NCBI RefSeq assembly: GCF_050948175.1
Contig: NW_027490091.1
Span: forward strand, 5,518,001 to 5,582,000
Origin: Xylocopa sonorina
Taxonomy: Eukaryota > Arthropoda > Insecta > Hymenoptera > Apidae
Direction of reading: 5' to 3'
Length of the DNA stretch: 64,000 bases
Both the position numbers and the translations under genes were made by a program. Positions 26,346 through 38,300 of this stretch are shown here, in pieces. The notes beneath the pieces are model-generated. The model searched no databases and was not told the DNA's origin. It worked only from the letters and a program-made list of their open reading frames with translations. Every line of letters starts with the position of its first letter. Positions within the stretch are counted from its first letter, which is position 1.

Positions 26346-29300
26346 CAATATATAATACTCATTGTGGAGTGTTATGTATACCTCGTATTCACATCAAATG
26401 AATGTAAATGCGACACTTCCTTGCCAGGAAATAGCTTTTCCAGATATCTACGTATCGTAGCAATAGAGTTCTAATGCTTCGTAAAACGCGATATCGCATC
26501 TCATTCCTATGTTTCATGATAAGATAAAATATTCATTGCGAAGTGTCACCTATACCTCGCATACACTTCAAATGAATGTAAATGCGCCACTTCCTTCCTA
26601 GGAAATAGCGTTTGCAGATCACTACGTATCGAAACAGTAGAGTTCTAATGCTTCTTAAAACGGGATATCGCATTTCATTTCTATGTTTCATGATAAGATA
26701 TAATATTCATTGCGAAGTGTCATGTATACATCGCATACATTTCAATTGAATGTAAATGCGACACTTCAATACTAGGAAATAGCGTTTGCAGATGTCTACG
26801 TATCGAAGCAATAGGGTTCTAATGTTTCTTCAAACGAGATATCGAACCTCATTTCTGTGTTTCATGGTAAGATATAATATTCATTGCAAAGTGTCATGTA
26901 TACCTCGTATGCGCTTCAAAAGAATGTAAATGCGGCACTTGCTTGCCAGGAAATAGCGTTTGCAGCTATCTACATTTCGAAGCAATGGAGTTCTAAAGCT
27001 TCTTAAAACAAGATATCTCATCTCATTTCTACGTTTCATGATAAGATATAATATTCATTGCGATGTGTCGTGTATACCTCGCATACACTTCAAATGAATG
27101 TAAATGCGACACTTCCTTGCTAGGAAGTAGCGTTTCCAGATGTCTACGTATCGAAACTATAGGTTTCTATTGCTTCTTAAAACGAGATGTTGCATTATAT
27201 TTCTATGTTTCATGATAAGATATAATATTCATTGCGAAGCGTCATGTATACCTCCTATTCACTTGAAAAGAATGTAAATGCGACACTATCTTGTAGGAAA
27301 AAGCGTTTCCAGACGCCTACGTATCGAAACAATAGGATTCTATTGCATCTTAAAGCGAGATGTTGCATTCTATGTCTATGTTTCATGATAAGATATAAAA
27401 TTCGTTGCGAAGCGTCATGTATTCCTCGTATTCACTTCAAAAGGTGGTAAGTGCGACACTTCCATGCTAGGAAATAGCGTTTGCAGTTGTCTCCGTATCG
27501 AAGCAGTAGTGTTCGAATGCTCTTTAAATCGCAATATCGCATCTCATTTCTATGTCCATGATGACATATAATATTCACTGCAAAGTTTCATCTATACCTC
27601 GCACACACTTCAAGTGTATGTAAATGCGACACTTCCATGCAAGGAAATAACGTTTGCAGATGTCTACGTATCGTAGCAATAGAGTTCCAATGCTTCTTAA
27701 AAGGCGATATCGCATCTCATTTCTATGTTTCATGATAAGATATAAAGTTCATTGCGAAGTGTCGCTTATACCTCGCACACACTTCAAGTGAATGTAAATG
27801 CGAAACTTCCTTGCTAGGAAATAGCGTTTGCATATGTCTGCGTATCGAAGCAATAGTGTTCTAATGCATCTTAAAACGCGATATCGCATCTCATTTCGAT
27901 GTTGGACGATAGGATACAATATTCATTGCGAAGTGTCACTTATGCCTCGTATTCACTTCAAAGGAAAGTAAATGCGACACTTCTTTGCTATGAAGTAGAG
28001 TGTGCAGATGTCTACGTATCGTAACAATAGGGTTCTTATGCTCTTTATATCGCGATATCGCATCTCATTTATATGTTACATGATAAGATATAATATTCAT
28101 TGCGAAGTGTCATGTATACCCCGTATTCACTTCAAAAGAATGTAAATGCGACACTTCCTTGCTAGCAAATAACGTTTGCAGATGTGTACGTATCGAGGCA
28201 ATATAGTTCTAATGCTTCTCAAATCGCGATATCGCTTCGCATTTCTATGTTTCATGATAAGATATAATATTCATTGTGTAGCGTTATGTTTATCTCATCT
28301 ATACTTCAAATGAATGTAAATGCAACAATTCCTTGCAAGGAAATAGCGTTTGCAGATGTCTACGTATCGAAACAATAGGTTTCTAAAGGTTGCTAATTCG
28401 CGATATCGCATCTCATATCTATGTTTCATGATAATATATAATATTCATTGCGAAGTTTCATGTATACCTCGCATATAATTCAAACGAATGTGAATGCGTC
28501 AGTTCCTTGCTGGGAAATAGTGTTTGCAGATGTCTGCGTATCGAAGCAATAGAGTTCTAATGCTTCTTAAATCGTCATATCGCATCTCATTTCTATGTTT
28601 CATGATAAGATATAATATTCATTGCGAAGTGTCATGTATACCTCGTATTCCTTTCAAAAGAATGTAAATGCGACTCTTCCTTGCTAGGAAATAACGTTTG
28701 CAGATGTCTGCGTATCGTGGCATTAGAGTTCTAATGCTTCCCAAAACGCGATATCGCTTCACATTTCTATGTTTCATGATAAGATATAATATCCATTGTG
28801 GAGTGTTACGTTTATCTCATCTATACTTCAAATGAATGTAAATGCGACACTTCCCTGCTAGGAAATAGCGTTTGCAGATGTCTGCGTATTGTGGCATTAG
28901 AGTTCTAATGCTTCTCAAAACGCGATATCGCATCTCATTTATATGTTTCATGATAAGATATAATATTCATTGTGCAGTGTTATGTATATCTCGTCTATAC
29001 TTCAAATGGATGTAAATGCGACACTTCCTTGCGAGGAAATAGCGTTTGCAGATGTTTACGTATCGTGGCATTAGAGTTCTAATGCTTCTCAAAACGCGAT
29101 ATCGCTACTCATTACTATGTTTCATGATAATATATAATATTCATTGTAGAGTGTTATGTATACCTCGTATTCACTTCAAAAGAATGTAAATGCGACACTT
29201 CCTTGCTTGGAAAAAGCGTTTGCAGATATCTACGTATCGTAGCAATAGAGTTCTAATGCTTCTCAAAACGCGATGTCGCATCTCATTTCTATGCTTCATG

Positions 29301-31308
29301 TTAAAATATAATATTCATTGCGAAGTGTCATGTATACCTCGTATTTGTTCCAAAAGAATGTAAATGCGACACTTCCTTGCTAGGAAGTAGCGTTTGCAGA
29401 TGTCTACGTATCGAAGCAATAGAGTTCTAATGCTTCTCAAAACGCGATATCGCTACTCATTACTATGTTTCATGATAATATATAATATTCATTGTGGAGT
29501 GTTATGTATACCTCGTATTCACTTCAAAAGAATGTAAATGCGACACTTCCTTGCTAGAAAATAGCGTTTGCAGATGTCTGCGTATCGAAGCAATAGATTT
29601 CCAATGCTTCTTAAAACGACATATTGCATCTCATTTCTATGTTTCATGATAAGATATATTATTCATTGTGCAGTGTTATGTATATCTCGTCTATACTTCA
29701 AATGTATGTAATTGCGATACTTGCTTGCTAGGAAAAAGCGTTTGCAGATGTCTACGTATCGTAGCAATAGAGTTCTAATGCTTCTTAAATCACAATATCG
29801 CATCTCATATCTACGTTTCTTGATAAGATATAATATTCATTGTGCAGTGTCATGTATACCTCGCATACACTTCAAATTAATGTGAATGCGACAGTTCCTT
29901 GCTAGGAAATAGTGTTTGCAGATACCTACGTAACGTGGCATTAGGGTTCTAATGCTTCTCAAGATGCGATATCGCGTCTCATTTGTATGTTTCATGATAA
30001 TATATAATATTCATTGCGAAGTGTCATGTATACCTCATATACACTTTAATTGAATGATCATGCGACACTTCCTTGCTAGGAAATAGCGTTTGCAGATGTC
30101 AACGTATCGAAGCAATAGAATTCTAATGCTTCTCAAAACGCGATATCGCTTCGCATTCCTATGTTTCATGATAAGATATAATATTCTTTGTGCAGTGTTA
30201 AGAATATCTCGTATTCACTTCAAAAGAATGTAAATGCGACACTTCCTTGCTTGGAAAAAGCGTTTGCATATGTCTACGTATCGAAGGAATAGTTTTCTAA
30301 TGCTTCTTAAATAGCCATATTAAATCTCATTTCTATGATTCATGATAAGATATAATATTCATTGTGCAGCGTTATGTATACCTCGTATTCACTTCAAAAA
30401 ATGTAAATGCGACACCTCCTTGCTAGGAAGTATCGTTTGTAGATGTCTACGTATCGGAGCAATAGAGTTGTAATGATTCTTAATTCGTCATATCGCATCT
30501 CATATCTATGTTTCATGATAAGATATAATATTCATTGCGAAATGTCATGTATACCTCGTATTTCTTTCAAAAGAATGTAAATGCGACACTTCCTTGCTAG
30601 GAATTAGCGTTTGCAGATGTCTACGTATCGAAGCAATAGGGATCTAATGCTTCTTAAATCGCCATATCGCATCTCATTTCTATATTTCATGATAATATAT
30701 AATAATCACAGCGAAGTGTCATGTATACCTCGCATACACTTCAAATGAATGTGAATGCGACAGTTCCATGCTAGGAAATAGTGTTTGCAGATATCTACGT
30801 ATCGAAGCAATAGAGTTCGAAAGCTTTTTAAATTGCGATTTCGCATCTCATTTCTATGTTTCATGATAATATATAATATTCTTTGTGGAGTGTTATGTAT
30901 ACCTCGTATTCACTTCGAAATAATGTAAATGCGACACTTCCATGCTAGGAAATAGCGTTTACAGATGTCTCCGTTTCGAAGCAGTAGAGTTCTAATGCTT
31001 CTTAAATCGCGATATCGCATTTCATTTATATGTTTCGTTATAATGTATAATATTCATTGTGGAGTGTTATGTATACCTCGTATTCACTTCAATGGAATAT
31101 AAATGCAACACTTCCTTGCTATTAAATAGCGTTTCCAGATATCTAAGTATCGAAGCAATGGAGTTGTAATGCTTCTTAAAACGCGATATCGCATCTGAGT
31201 TCTATGTTGCACTAAAAATATAATATTCATTGCGAAGTATTATGTATACTTCGCCTATACTCCGAATGAAAGTAAATGCCACGCTTCCTTGCTGGGAAGT
31301 ATTCCTCC
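26346..31308 (+). repeat. 174-bp satellite array, second + block
   Basis: About 28 monomers in the same orientation as the left block, more diverged than those at 1-10 kb. Monomers near 27.1-27.5 kb carry shared variants (GATGTTGCATT, GCGTCATGTATTCC). The last one or two before 31,308 carry AATGCCACGCTTCC and CTTCGCCTATACTCC, variants otherwise seen at array edges. The only open frames follow the monomer period. Confidence 0.96.
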
Positions 31309-34300
31309 ATTGCTTCGATACGCCGACAACAGGAAACGCATTTCCTAGGATGGAAGTGTGCAATTTACATTCTTTTGTAGTGTACACGACGTATACATAA
31401 CACTTCGCAATGAACATTATATCTTATCGTGCAACATAGAAATAAGATGCAATATCGCGTTTTAAGAAGCATTAGAACACTAATGCTCCGATACGTAGAC
31501 ATCTGGATACGCATTTCCTAGCAAGGAAGTGTGGCATTCGCATTCTTTTGAAGAGTAGACGAGGCATACATAACACTCCCCAATGAATATTACATCATAT
31601 CATGAAACATAGAAATGAGAGGAGATATCGCGTTCTAAGAAGCATTTGAACTGTATTGCTTAGATACGTGGACATCTGGAAACGCATTCCCCAGCAAGAA
31701 TGTGTGGCATTCACATTCATTTGAAGTGTACACGAGGTATACGTAACGTTTCGCAATGAATATTATGTTTTATCGTGCAACATCGAACTGAGGTGCGATA
31801 TCGCGCTTTAAGAAGCATTAAGACACTATTGCTTCTATACGTGGATATCTGGAAACGCTATTCCCTAGCAAGGAAGTGTGGCATTTTTATTCATTTGAAG
31901 TGTATACGAGGTATACATAACACTTCGCTGTGAATATTATAACTTATCATGAAGCATGGAAATGAGATGCGATGTCTCGTTTTAAGAAGCACCAGAACAC
32001 TATTACTTCGATACGTAGAATTCTGCAATCGCTATTTCCTAGCAAGGAAGTGTCGCATTTACATTCTTTTGAAGTGAAAACTAGGTATACATAACACTCC
32101 GCATTGATTATTATATCTTATCATGAATCATATAAATGAGATGCGACATGTCGTTCTAACAAGCATTAGAGCTGTATTGTTTCGGTACGTAGACATCTGG
32201 AAACGCTATTTCCTAGCAAGGAAATGTCGCGTTTACTTTCTTCTGAAGTGTAGACGAGGTATACATGACACTGCGCAATGAACATTATATCTTATCATGA
32301 AACATAGAAGTGAGATGCGATATCGCGTTATAGGAACCATTAGAACTCTATTGCTTCGATACGCAGACATCTGCGTACGCTATTTCCTAGCAAGGAAGTG
32401 TCGCATTTACATTCTCTTGAGGTGAATACGAAGTATACATGACACTTCGCAATGAATATTATAACTTATCACGTAACATAGAAATGAGATGCGATATCGC
32501 GATTTAAGAAGCATTAGAACACTATTGCTACCATACGTAGACATCTGCAAACGCTATTTCCTAGCAAGGAAGTGCCGCACTTACTTTCTTTGAAGCGAGT
32601 ACGGGGTATACACGACACTTCGCAATGAATATTATATCCTATCATGAAGCATAGAAATGAGATGCGTTAGCGCGTTTTGAGAAGCATTAGAAACCTATGG
32701 CTACGATACGTAGACATCTGCAAACGCTATTTCCTAGCAAAGAATAGTCGCATTTACATTCTTTTGAAGTGAATACGTGGTATACATGACACTTCGCAAT
32801 GAATATTATAGCTTATCATGAAACCTAGAAATGGGATGCGATATCGCGTTTTAAGATTCACTAGAACACTATTGCTTCGATACGTAGAGATCTGCGAACG
32901 CTATTTCCTAGCAAGTAAGTGTCGCATTTACATTCTTTTGAAGAGAATGCAAAGGTATACATGACACTTCGCAATGAAAATTGTATCTTATCATGAAACA
33001 TAGAAGTGGGATGCGATATCGCGTTTTAAGAAGCATTTGAACCCTATTGCCTCGATGCGGAGACATCTGCAAACGCTATTTCCTGGCATAGAAGTGTCGT
33101 ATTTCCATTCTTTTGGAGTGAATACGAGGTATACATGACACTTCGCAGTGAATATTATAACTTATCAAGAAACATAGAAATGAGATGCGATATCACCGGT
33201 TTAAGAAGCATTAGAAATTTATTGCTACGATACGTTGACTTCTGGAAACGCTATTTCCTAGCGAGGATGTGTCGCATTTACATTCTTTTGAAGTGAGTAT
33301 GAGGTATACATGAGTCTTCGCAATGAATATTATATCCTACCATGAAGCATAGAAATGAGATGCGTTAGCGCGTTTTGAGAAGCATTAGAACACTATTGCT
33401 ACGTTACATAGACATCTGCAAACGCTATTTCCTAGCATGGAAGTGTCGCATTTACATTATTTTGAAGTGAATACGAGGTACACATGAAACTTCGCAATGA
33501 ATAATGTAACTTATCACGAAGCATAGAAATGAGATGCGATATCACGATTTAAGCAGCATTAGAAATCTATGGCTACGATACGTAGACATCTGCAAACTCT
33601 ATTTCCTAGCAAGGAATAGTCGCATTTACATTCTTTTGAAGTGAATACGAGGTATACATGACACTTCGCAATGAATATTATATCTTATCATGAAACATAG
33701 AAGTGAGATGCGATATCGCGTTTTGAGAAGCATAAGAACTCTATTTCTGCGATACGTAGACATCTGCAAACAATATTTCCTAGCAAGGAAGTGTCGTATT
33801 TACATTCTTTTGGAGTGAGTACGAGGTATACATGACACTTTGCAATGAATATTATATCTTATCATGAAACATAGAAGTGAGATTCGATATCGCGTTTTAA
33901 GAAGCATTAGAAATCTATTGCTTCGATACGTAGACATCTGCAAACGCTTCTTCCTAGCATGCAAGTGTCGCATTTACATTCTTTTGAAGTGAATACGAGG
34001 TATATATTACACTCCACAGTGAATATTATATCTTATCACGAAGCTTAGAAATGAAATGCGACATCTCGTTTTAAGAGGCATTAGAACTCTATTTCTACGA
34101 TACGTAGACATCTGCAAACAATATTTCCTAGCAAGGAAGTGTCGTATTTACACTCTTTTGAAGTGAATACGAGGTATACATAACACTCCACAACGAATAT
34201 TATATCTTATCACGAAATATAGAAATGAAATGCGACATCTCGTTTTAAGAAGCATTAGAACTCTATTGCGACGATACGTAGACATCTGAAAACGCTATTT

Positions 34301-37300
34301 CCTAGCATGTAAGTGTCGCATTTACATTCTTGTGAAGTGAAATCGAGGTATACATGACACTTCGCAATGAATATTATATCTTAACATGAAACATAGAAGT
34401 GAAATGCGATATCGCGTTTTAAAAAGCATTAGAACACTATTGCTACGATACGTAGACATCTGCAAACAATATTTCCTAGCAAGGAAGTGTCGCATTTACA
34501 TTCTTGTGAAAGGAAATCGAGGTATACATGACACTTCGCAATTAATATTATATCTTAACATGAAACATAGAAGTGAGATGCGATATCGCGTTTTAAGAAG
34601 CATTAGAACTCTATTGCTACGATACGTAGACATCTGCAAACGCTATTTCCTAGCATGGAAATGCCGCATTTACAATCTTTTGAAGTTAATACGAGGTACA
34701 CGTGACACTTCGCAAGGAATATTATATTTTATCTGGAAACATAGAAGTGAGATTCGATATCGCGTTTTAAGATGCATTAGAACTCTATTGCTACGATACG
34801 TAGACATCTGCAAACGCTATTTCCTAGCATGGAAGCGTCGCATTTTCATTCTCATGAAGTGAATACGAGGTATACATGACACTTCGCAATGAGTATTATA
34901 GCTTATAATGAAACATAGGAATGAGATGCGATATCGCGTTCTAAGAAGCATTAGAACTCCATTGTTACGATACGTAGACATTTGCAAACGCTATTTCCTA
35001 GCATGGAAGTGTCGCATTTACATTCTTTTGAAGTGAATAAGGGATATGCATGACACTTCGCAAAGAATATTGTATCTTATCATGAAACATAGGAATGAGG
35101 TGCTATATCGCGTTTTGTGAAGCATTAGAACTCTATTGCTAATATACGTAGACATCTGCAAACGTAATCTCCTAGCATGCAAGTGTCGCATTTACATTCT
35201 TTTGAAGTGAATATGAGGTATACATAACACTCCAAAATGAATATTATATCTTATCACGAAACATAGAAATGAGATTCGATATCGTGATTTAAGAAGAACT
35301 AGAACTAGAATAGATTTTAGTGTCGCGTTTAATTTCTTGTGAAGTGAAATCGAGATATACATGACACTTCGCAATGAATATTATGTCTTATCATGGAACA
35401 TAGAAGTGAGATGCGATATCGCGTTTTAAGAAGCATTAGATCTCTTTTGCTACGATACGTAGACATGTGCAAACGCTATTTCCTAGCATGGAAGTGTCGC
35501 ATTTACATTCTTTTGAAGCGAAAACAGGGTAACATGACACTTCGCAATGAGTATTACATCTTATAATGAAACATAGGAATGAGATGCGATATCGCATTTT
35601 GAGAAGCATTAGATCTCTATTGCTAATATACGTAGACATCTGCAAACTCTATTTCCTAGCAAGGAAATGTCGCACTTACATTCCATTGAAGTGAATACGA
35701 GATATACATAACACTCCACAATGAATATTACATCTTATCATGAAACATAGAAATGAGGAGCGATATCGCGTTCTAAGAAACATTAGAACTCTATTGCTAC
35801 GATACCTAGACATCTGCAAACTCTATTTACTAGCAAGGAAGTGTCGCATTTACGTTCATTTGAAGTGTATGCGAGGTATACATGACACTTGGCAATGAAT
35901 ATTATATCTTATAATGAAACGTAGAAATGAGATGCAATATCTCGTTTAAAGAAGCATTAGAACTTTATTGTTTCCCTACGTAGATATCTGAAAACGGTAT
36001 TTCCTAGCAAGGAAGTTTCGCATTTACATTCTTTTGAAGTGAGTACGTGGCATACATGACACTTCGCCATGAATATTATATCTTATCCTGAAACATAGAA
36101 ATAAGATGCGATATCGCGTTTTAAGAAGCTGTAGAACTCTATTGCTACGATACTTGTATATCTGGATACGCTATTTCCAAGCAAGGAAGTGTCGCATTTA
36201 CATTCTTTTGAAGTGAGTACGAGGTATGCATGACACATCGCAATGAATATAATATCTTATCATGAAACATAGAAATGAGATGCGATATCCCGTTTTAAGA
36301 AGCATTAGCACTCTATTGCTACCATACGTAGACTTCTGTAAGCGCTATTTCCTAGCAACGAAGTGTCGCATTTACATTCTTGTGAAGTGAAAACGAGGTA
36401 TAAGTGAAACTTCGCAATGAATAATATATCTTATCATGAAACATAGAAGTGAGGTACGATATCGCGTTTTAAGAAGCATTAGAACCCCATTTCCTCGATG
36501 CGGAGACATCTGCAAACGCTATTTCCCAACATGGAAGTGTCGCATTTTCAATCTTTTGGAGTGAATACGAGGAATACATGACACTTCCCAATGAATATTA
36601 TGTCTTGTCATGAAACATTGAAATGAGATGCGATATCGCGATATAAGAAGCATTAGATCCCTATTGCCTCGATGCGGAGACATCTGCAGACGCTATTTCC
36701 TAGCATGGAAGTGTCGCATTTACATTCTTATGGAGTGAATACGAGGAATACATGACTCTTCCAAATGAATATTATGCCTTATCATGAAGCATAGATATTA
36801 GATGCGATATCGCGTTTTGAGAAGCATTAGAACTCTATTGCTGCGATACGTAGACATCTGCGATCGTAATTTCGTAGCAAGGAAGTGTCGCATTTACATT
36901 CTTTTGGACGGAATACGAGGTAGACATGATACTTCGCAATGAATACTATATTTTATCACGAAACATAGAAATGGTATGCGATATCGCGATTGAAGAGGCA
37001 TTAGATCTCTATTGCTACGTTACTTAGACATCTGCAAACGCTATTTCCTAGCAAAGGAAATCTCGCATTTACGTTCATTTGAAGTGTATGCGAGGTATAC
37101 ATGAAACTTTACAGTGAATATTATATCTAATCATGAAACGTAGAAATGAGATGCAACATCTCGTTTTAAGAAGCATTAGAACTCTATTGTTTCCATAAGA
37201 AAACATCTGAAAACGCTATTTCCTAGCAAGGAAGTGTCGCATTTACATTCTTTTGAAGTGAGTACGTGGAATACATGACACTTCGCCATGAATATTATAT

Positions 37301-37956
37301 CTTATCATGAAACATAGAAGTGAGGTACAATATCGCGTTTTGAGAAGCATTAGAACTCTATTGCTACTAGACGTAGATATCTTCAATCGTAATTTCCTTG
37401 CAAGGAAGTGTCGCATTTACATTCTTTTGGACGGAATACGAGGTAGACATGATACTTCGCAATGAATATTATATCTTATCATGAAACGTAGAAATGAGAT
37501 GCGATATCGCGTTTTGAGAAGCATTAGAGCTCTATTGCGTCGATACGTAGACACCTGCAGACGCTAATTCCTAGCAAGGAAGTGTCGCATTTACATTCAT
37601 CTGAAGTGCAGACGAGGAATACATAGCACTTTGCAATGAATGTTATGGGTTATCATGAAACAGAGAAGTGAGATGCGATATCGCGTTTTAAGTAGTATTA
37701 GAACACTAATCTTTCTGTACCTAGACAACTGGAAGCGCTATTTCCTAGTAAAGGAAATCTCGCATTTACGTTCATTTGAAGTGAATACGGGGTATGCATG
37801 ACACTTCGCAATGAATATAATATCTTATCATGAAACATAGAAATGAGATGCGATATCCCGTTTTAAGAAGCATTAGCACACAATTGCTACGATACGTAGA
37901 CATCTGCAAACGCTATTTCCTAGCAAGGAAGTGTCGCAGTTACATTTTTTTGAAGT
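31309..37956 (-). repeat. 174-bp satellite array, inverted block
   Basis: About 38 monomers in reverse orientation: boxes read CTATTTCCTAGCAAGGAAG, CGATACGTAGACATCTGC and CTTATCATGAAACATAG on the + strand. The left junction is at GGGAAGTA/TTCCTCCATTGCTTCG. The right junction meets a unique GC-rich insert. Monomers at 31.3-31.9 kb are more diverged than those in the middle. One monomer at about 35,290-35,340 is strongly shortened. The longest open frame, 34,386-34,862 on +, is the 58-codon satellite frame, not a gene. Confidence 0.96.
35286..35340 (-). repeat. Truncated satellite monomer
   Basis: Within the inverted block the normal order is GAAGCATTAGAACTC, then about 75 bp including CGATACGTAGACATC and the TTCC box, then AGTGTCGC. 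Here GAAGAACTAGAACTAGAATAG runs straight into TTTTAGTGTCGCG, so about 75 bp is missing and an imperfect ACTAGA duplication sits at the join. Confidence 0.75.
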
Positions 37957-38300
37957 GTCACGTCCTGAAGTCGCGAAAGCGCTCGTCACGTGGACACTTA
38001 TCGTAGCCGTTCCCGAAATCGAAGCGAATTGCGCAGAGCTGGGTTCGTCGGCGGACAAGACTCGATTTACCAGTTACAAAGACGTGCAACTTACCTTTCG
38101 ATGCTCCAGGCGTCGTAGCTCTCCTCATCCTCGTAGCGTGGAGTGGAATCCTCCCTCGCGTATGTGTGGCGTCGCATCCCCGTTCCGTGGCGGCGAGTAT
38201 GCGCGTTGCCAGCGTGTAGGGGATCCGGATGCTGGAGGATATGCGGATGCTGATCTGTGGCCGTCGAGTTTGGCGGGCGCCGTCTGAGGTTGGCAGGCGG
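37957..38300. other. GC-rich non-satellite insert at the right polarity switch
   Basis: 344 bp with no satellite boxes and clearly higher GC than its surroundings. It is bounded on the left by inverted monomers (TTTTTGAAGTG) and on the right by + monomers (ACACTTTGCTAGGAAG). It has no terminal repeats or target duplication. It contains the exon-like - strand segment described separately. It looks like a captured piece of single-copy genomic DNA at a rearrangement joint. Confidence 0.85.
38095..38283 (-). pseudogene. Exon-like fragment with splice donor, unidentified gene
   Basis: Read on the - strand, a frame is open from the insert edge to 38,095 and ends at CGAAAG followed by GTAAGT, a consensus 5' splice donor. 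A possible acceptor (CCTCAG) lies at 38,284-38,285, which would make an exon of 189 bp. The predicted residues are polar, with a stretch EDSTPRYEDEESYDAWSIER just before the donor and histidine/arginine-rich sequence before that. Downstream of the donor the - strand continues as possible intron for about 130 bp and then runs into satellite, so only one exon edge is present. I do not recognise the parent gene. The alternative is a chance frame, since GC-rich DNA tends to lack stops. Confidence 0.4.
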
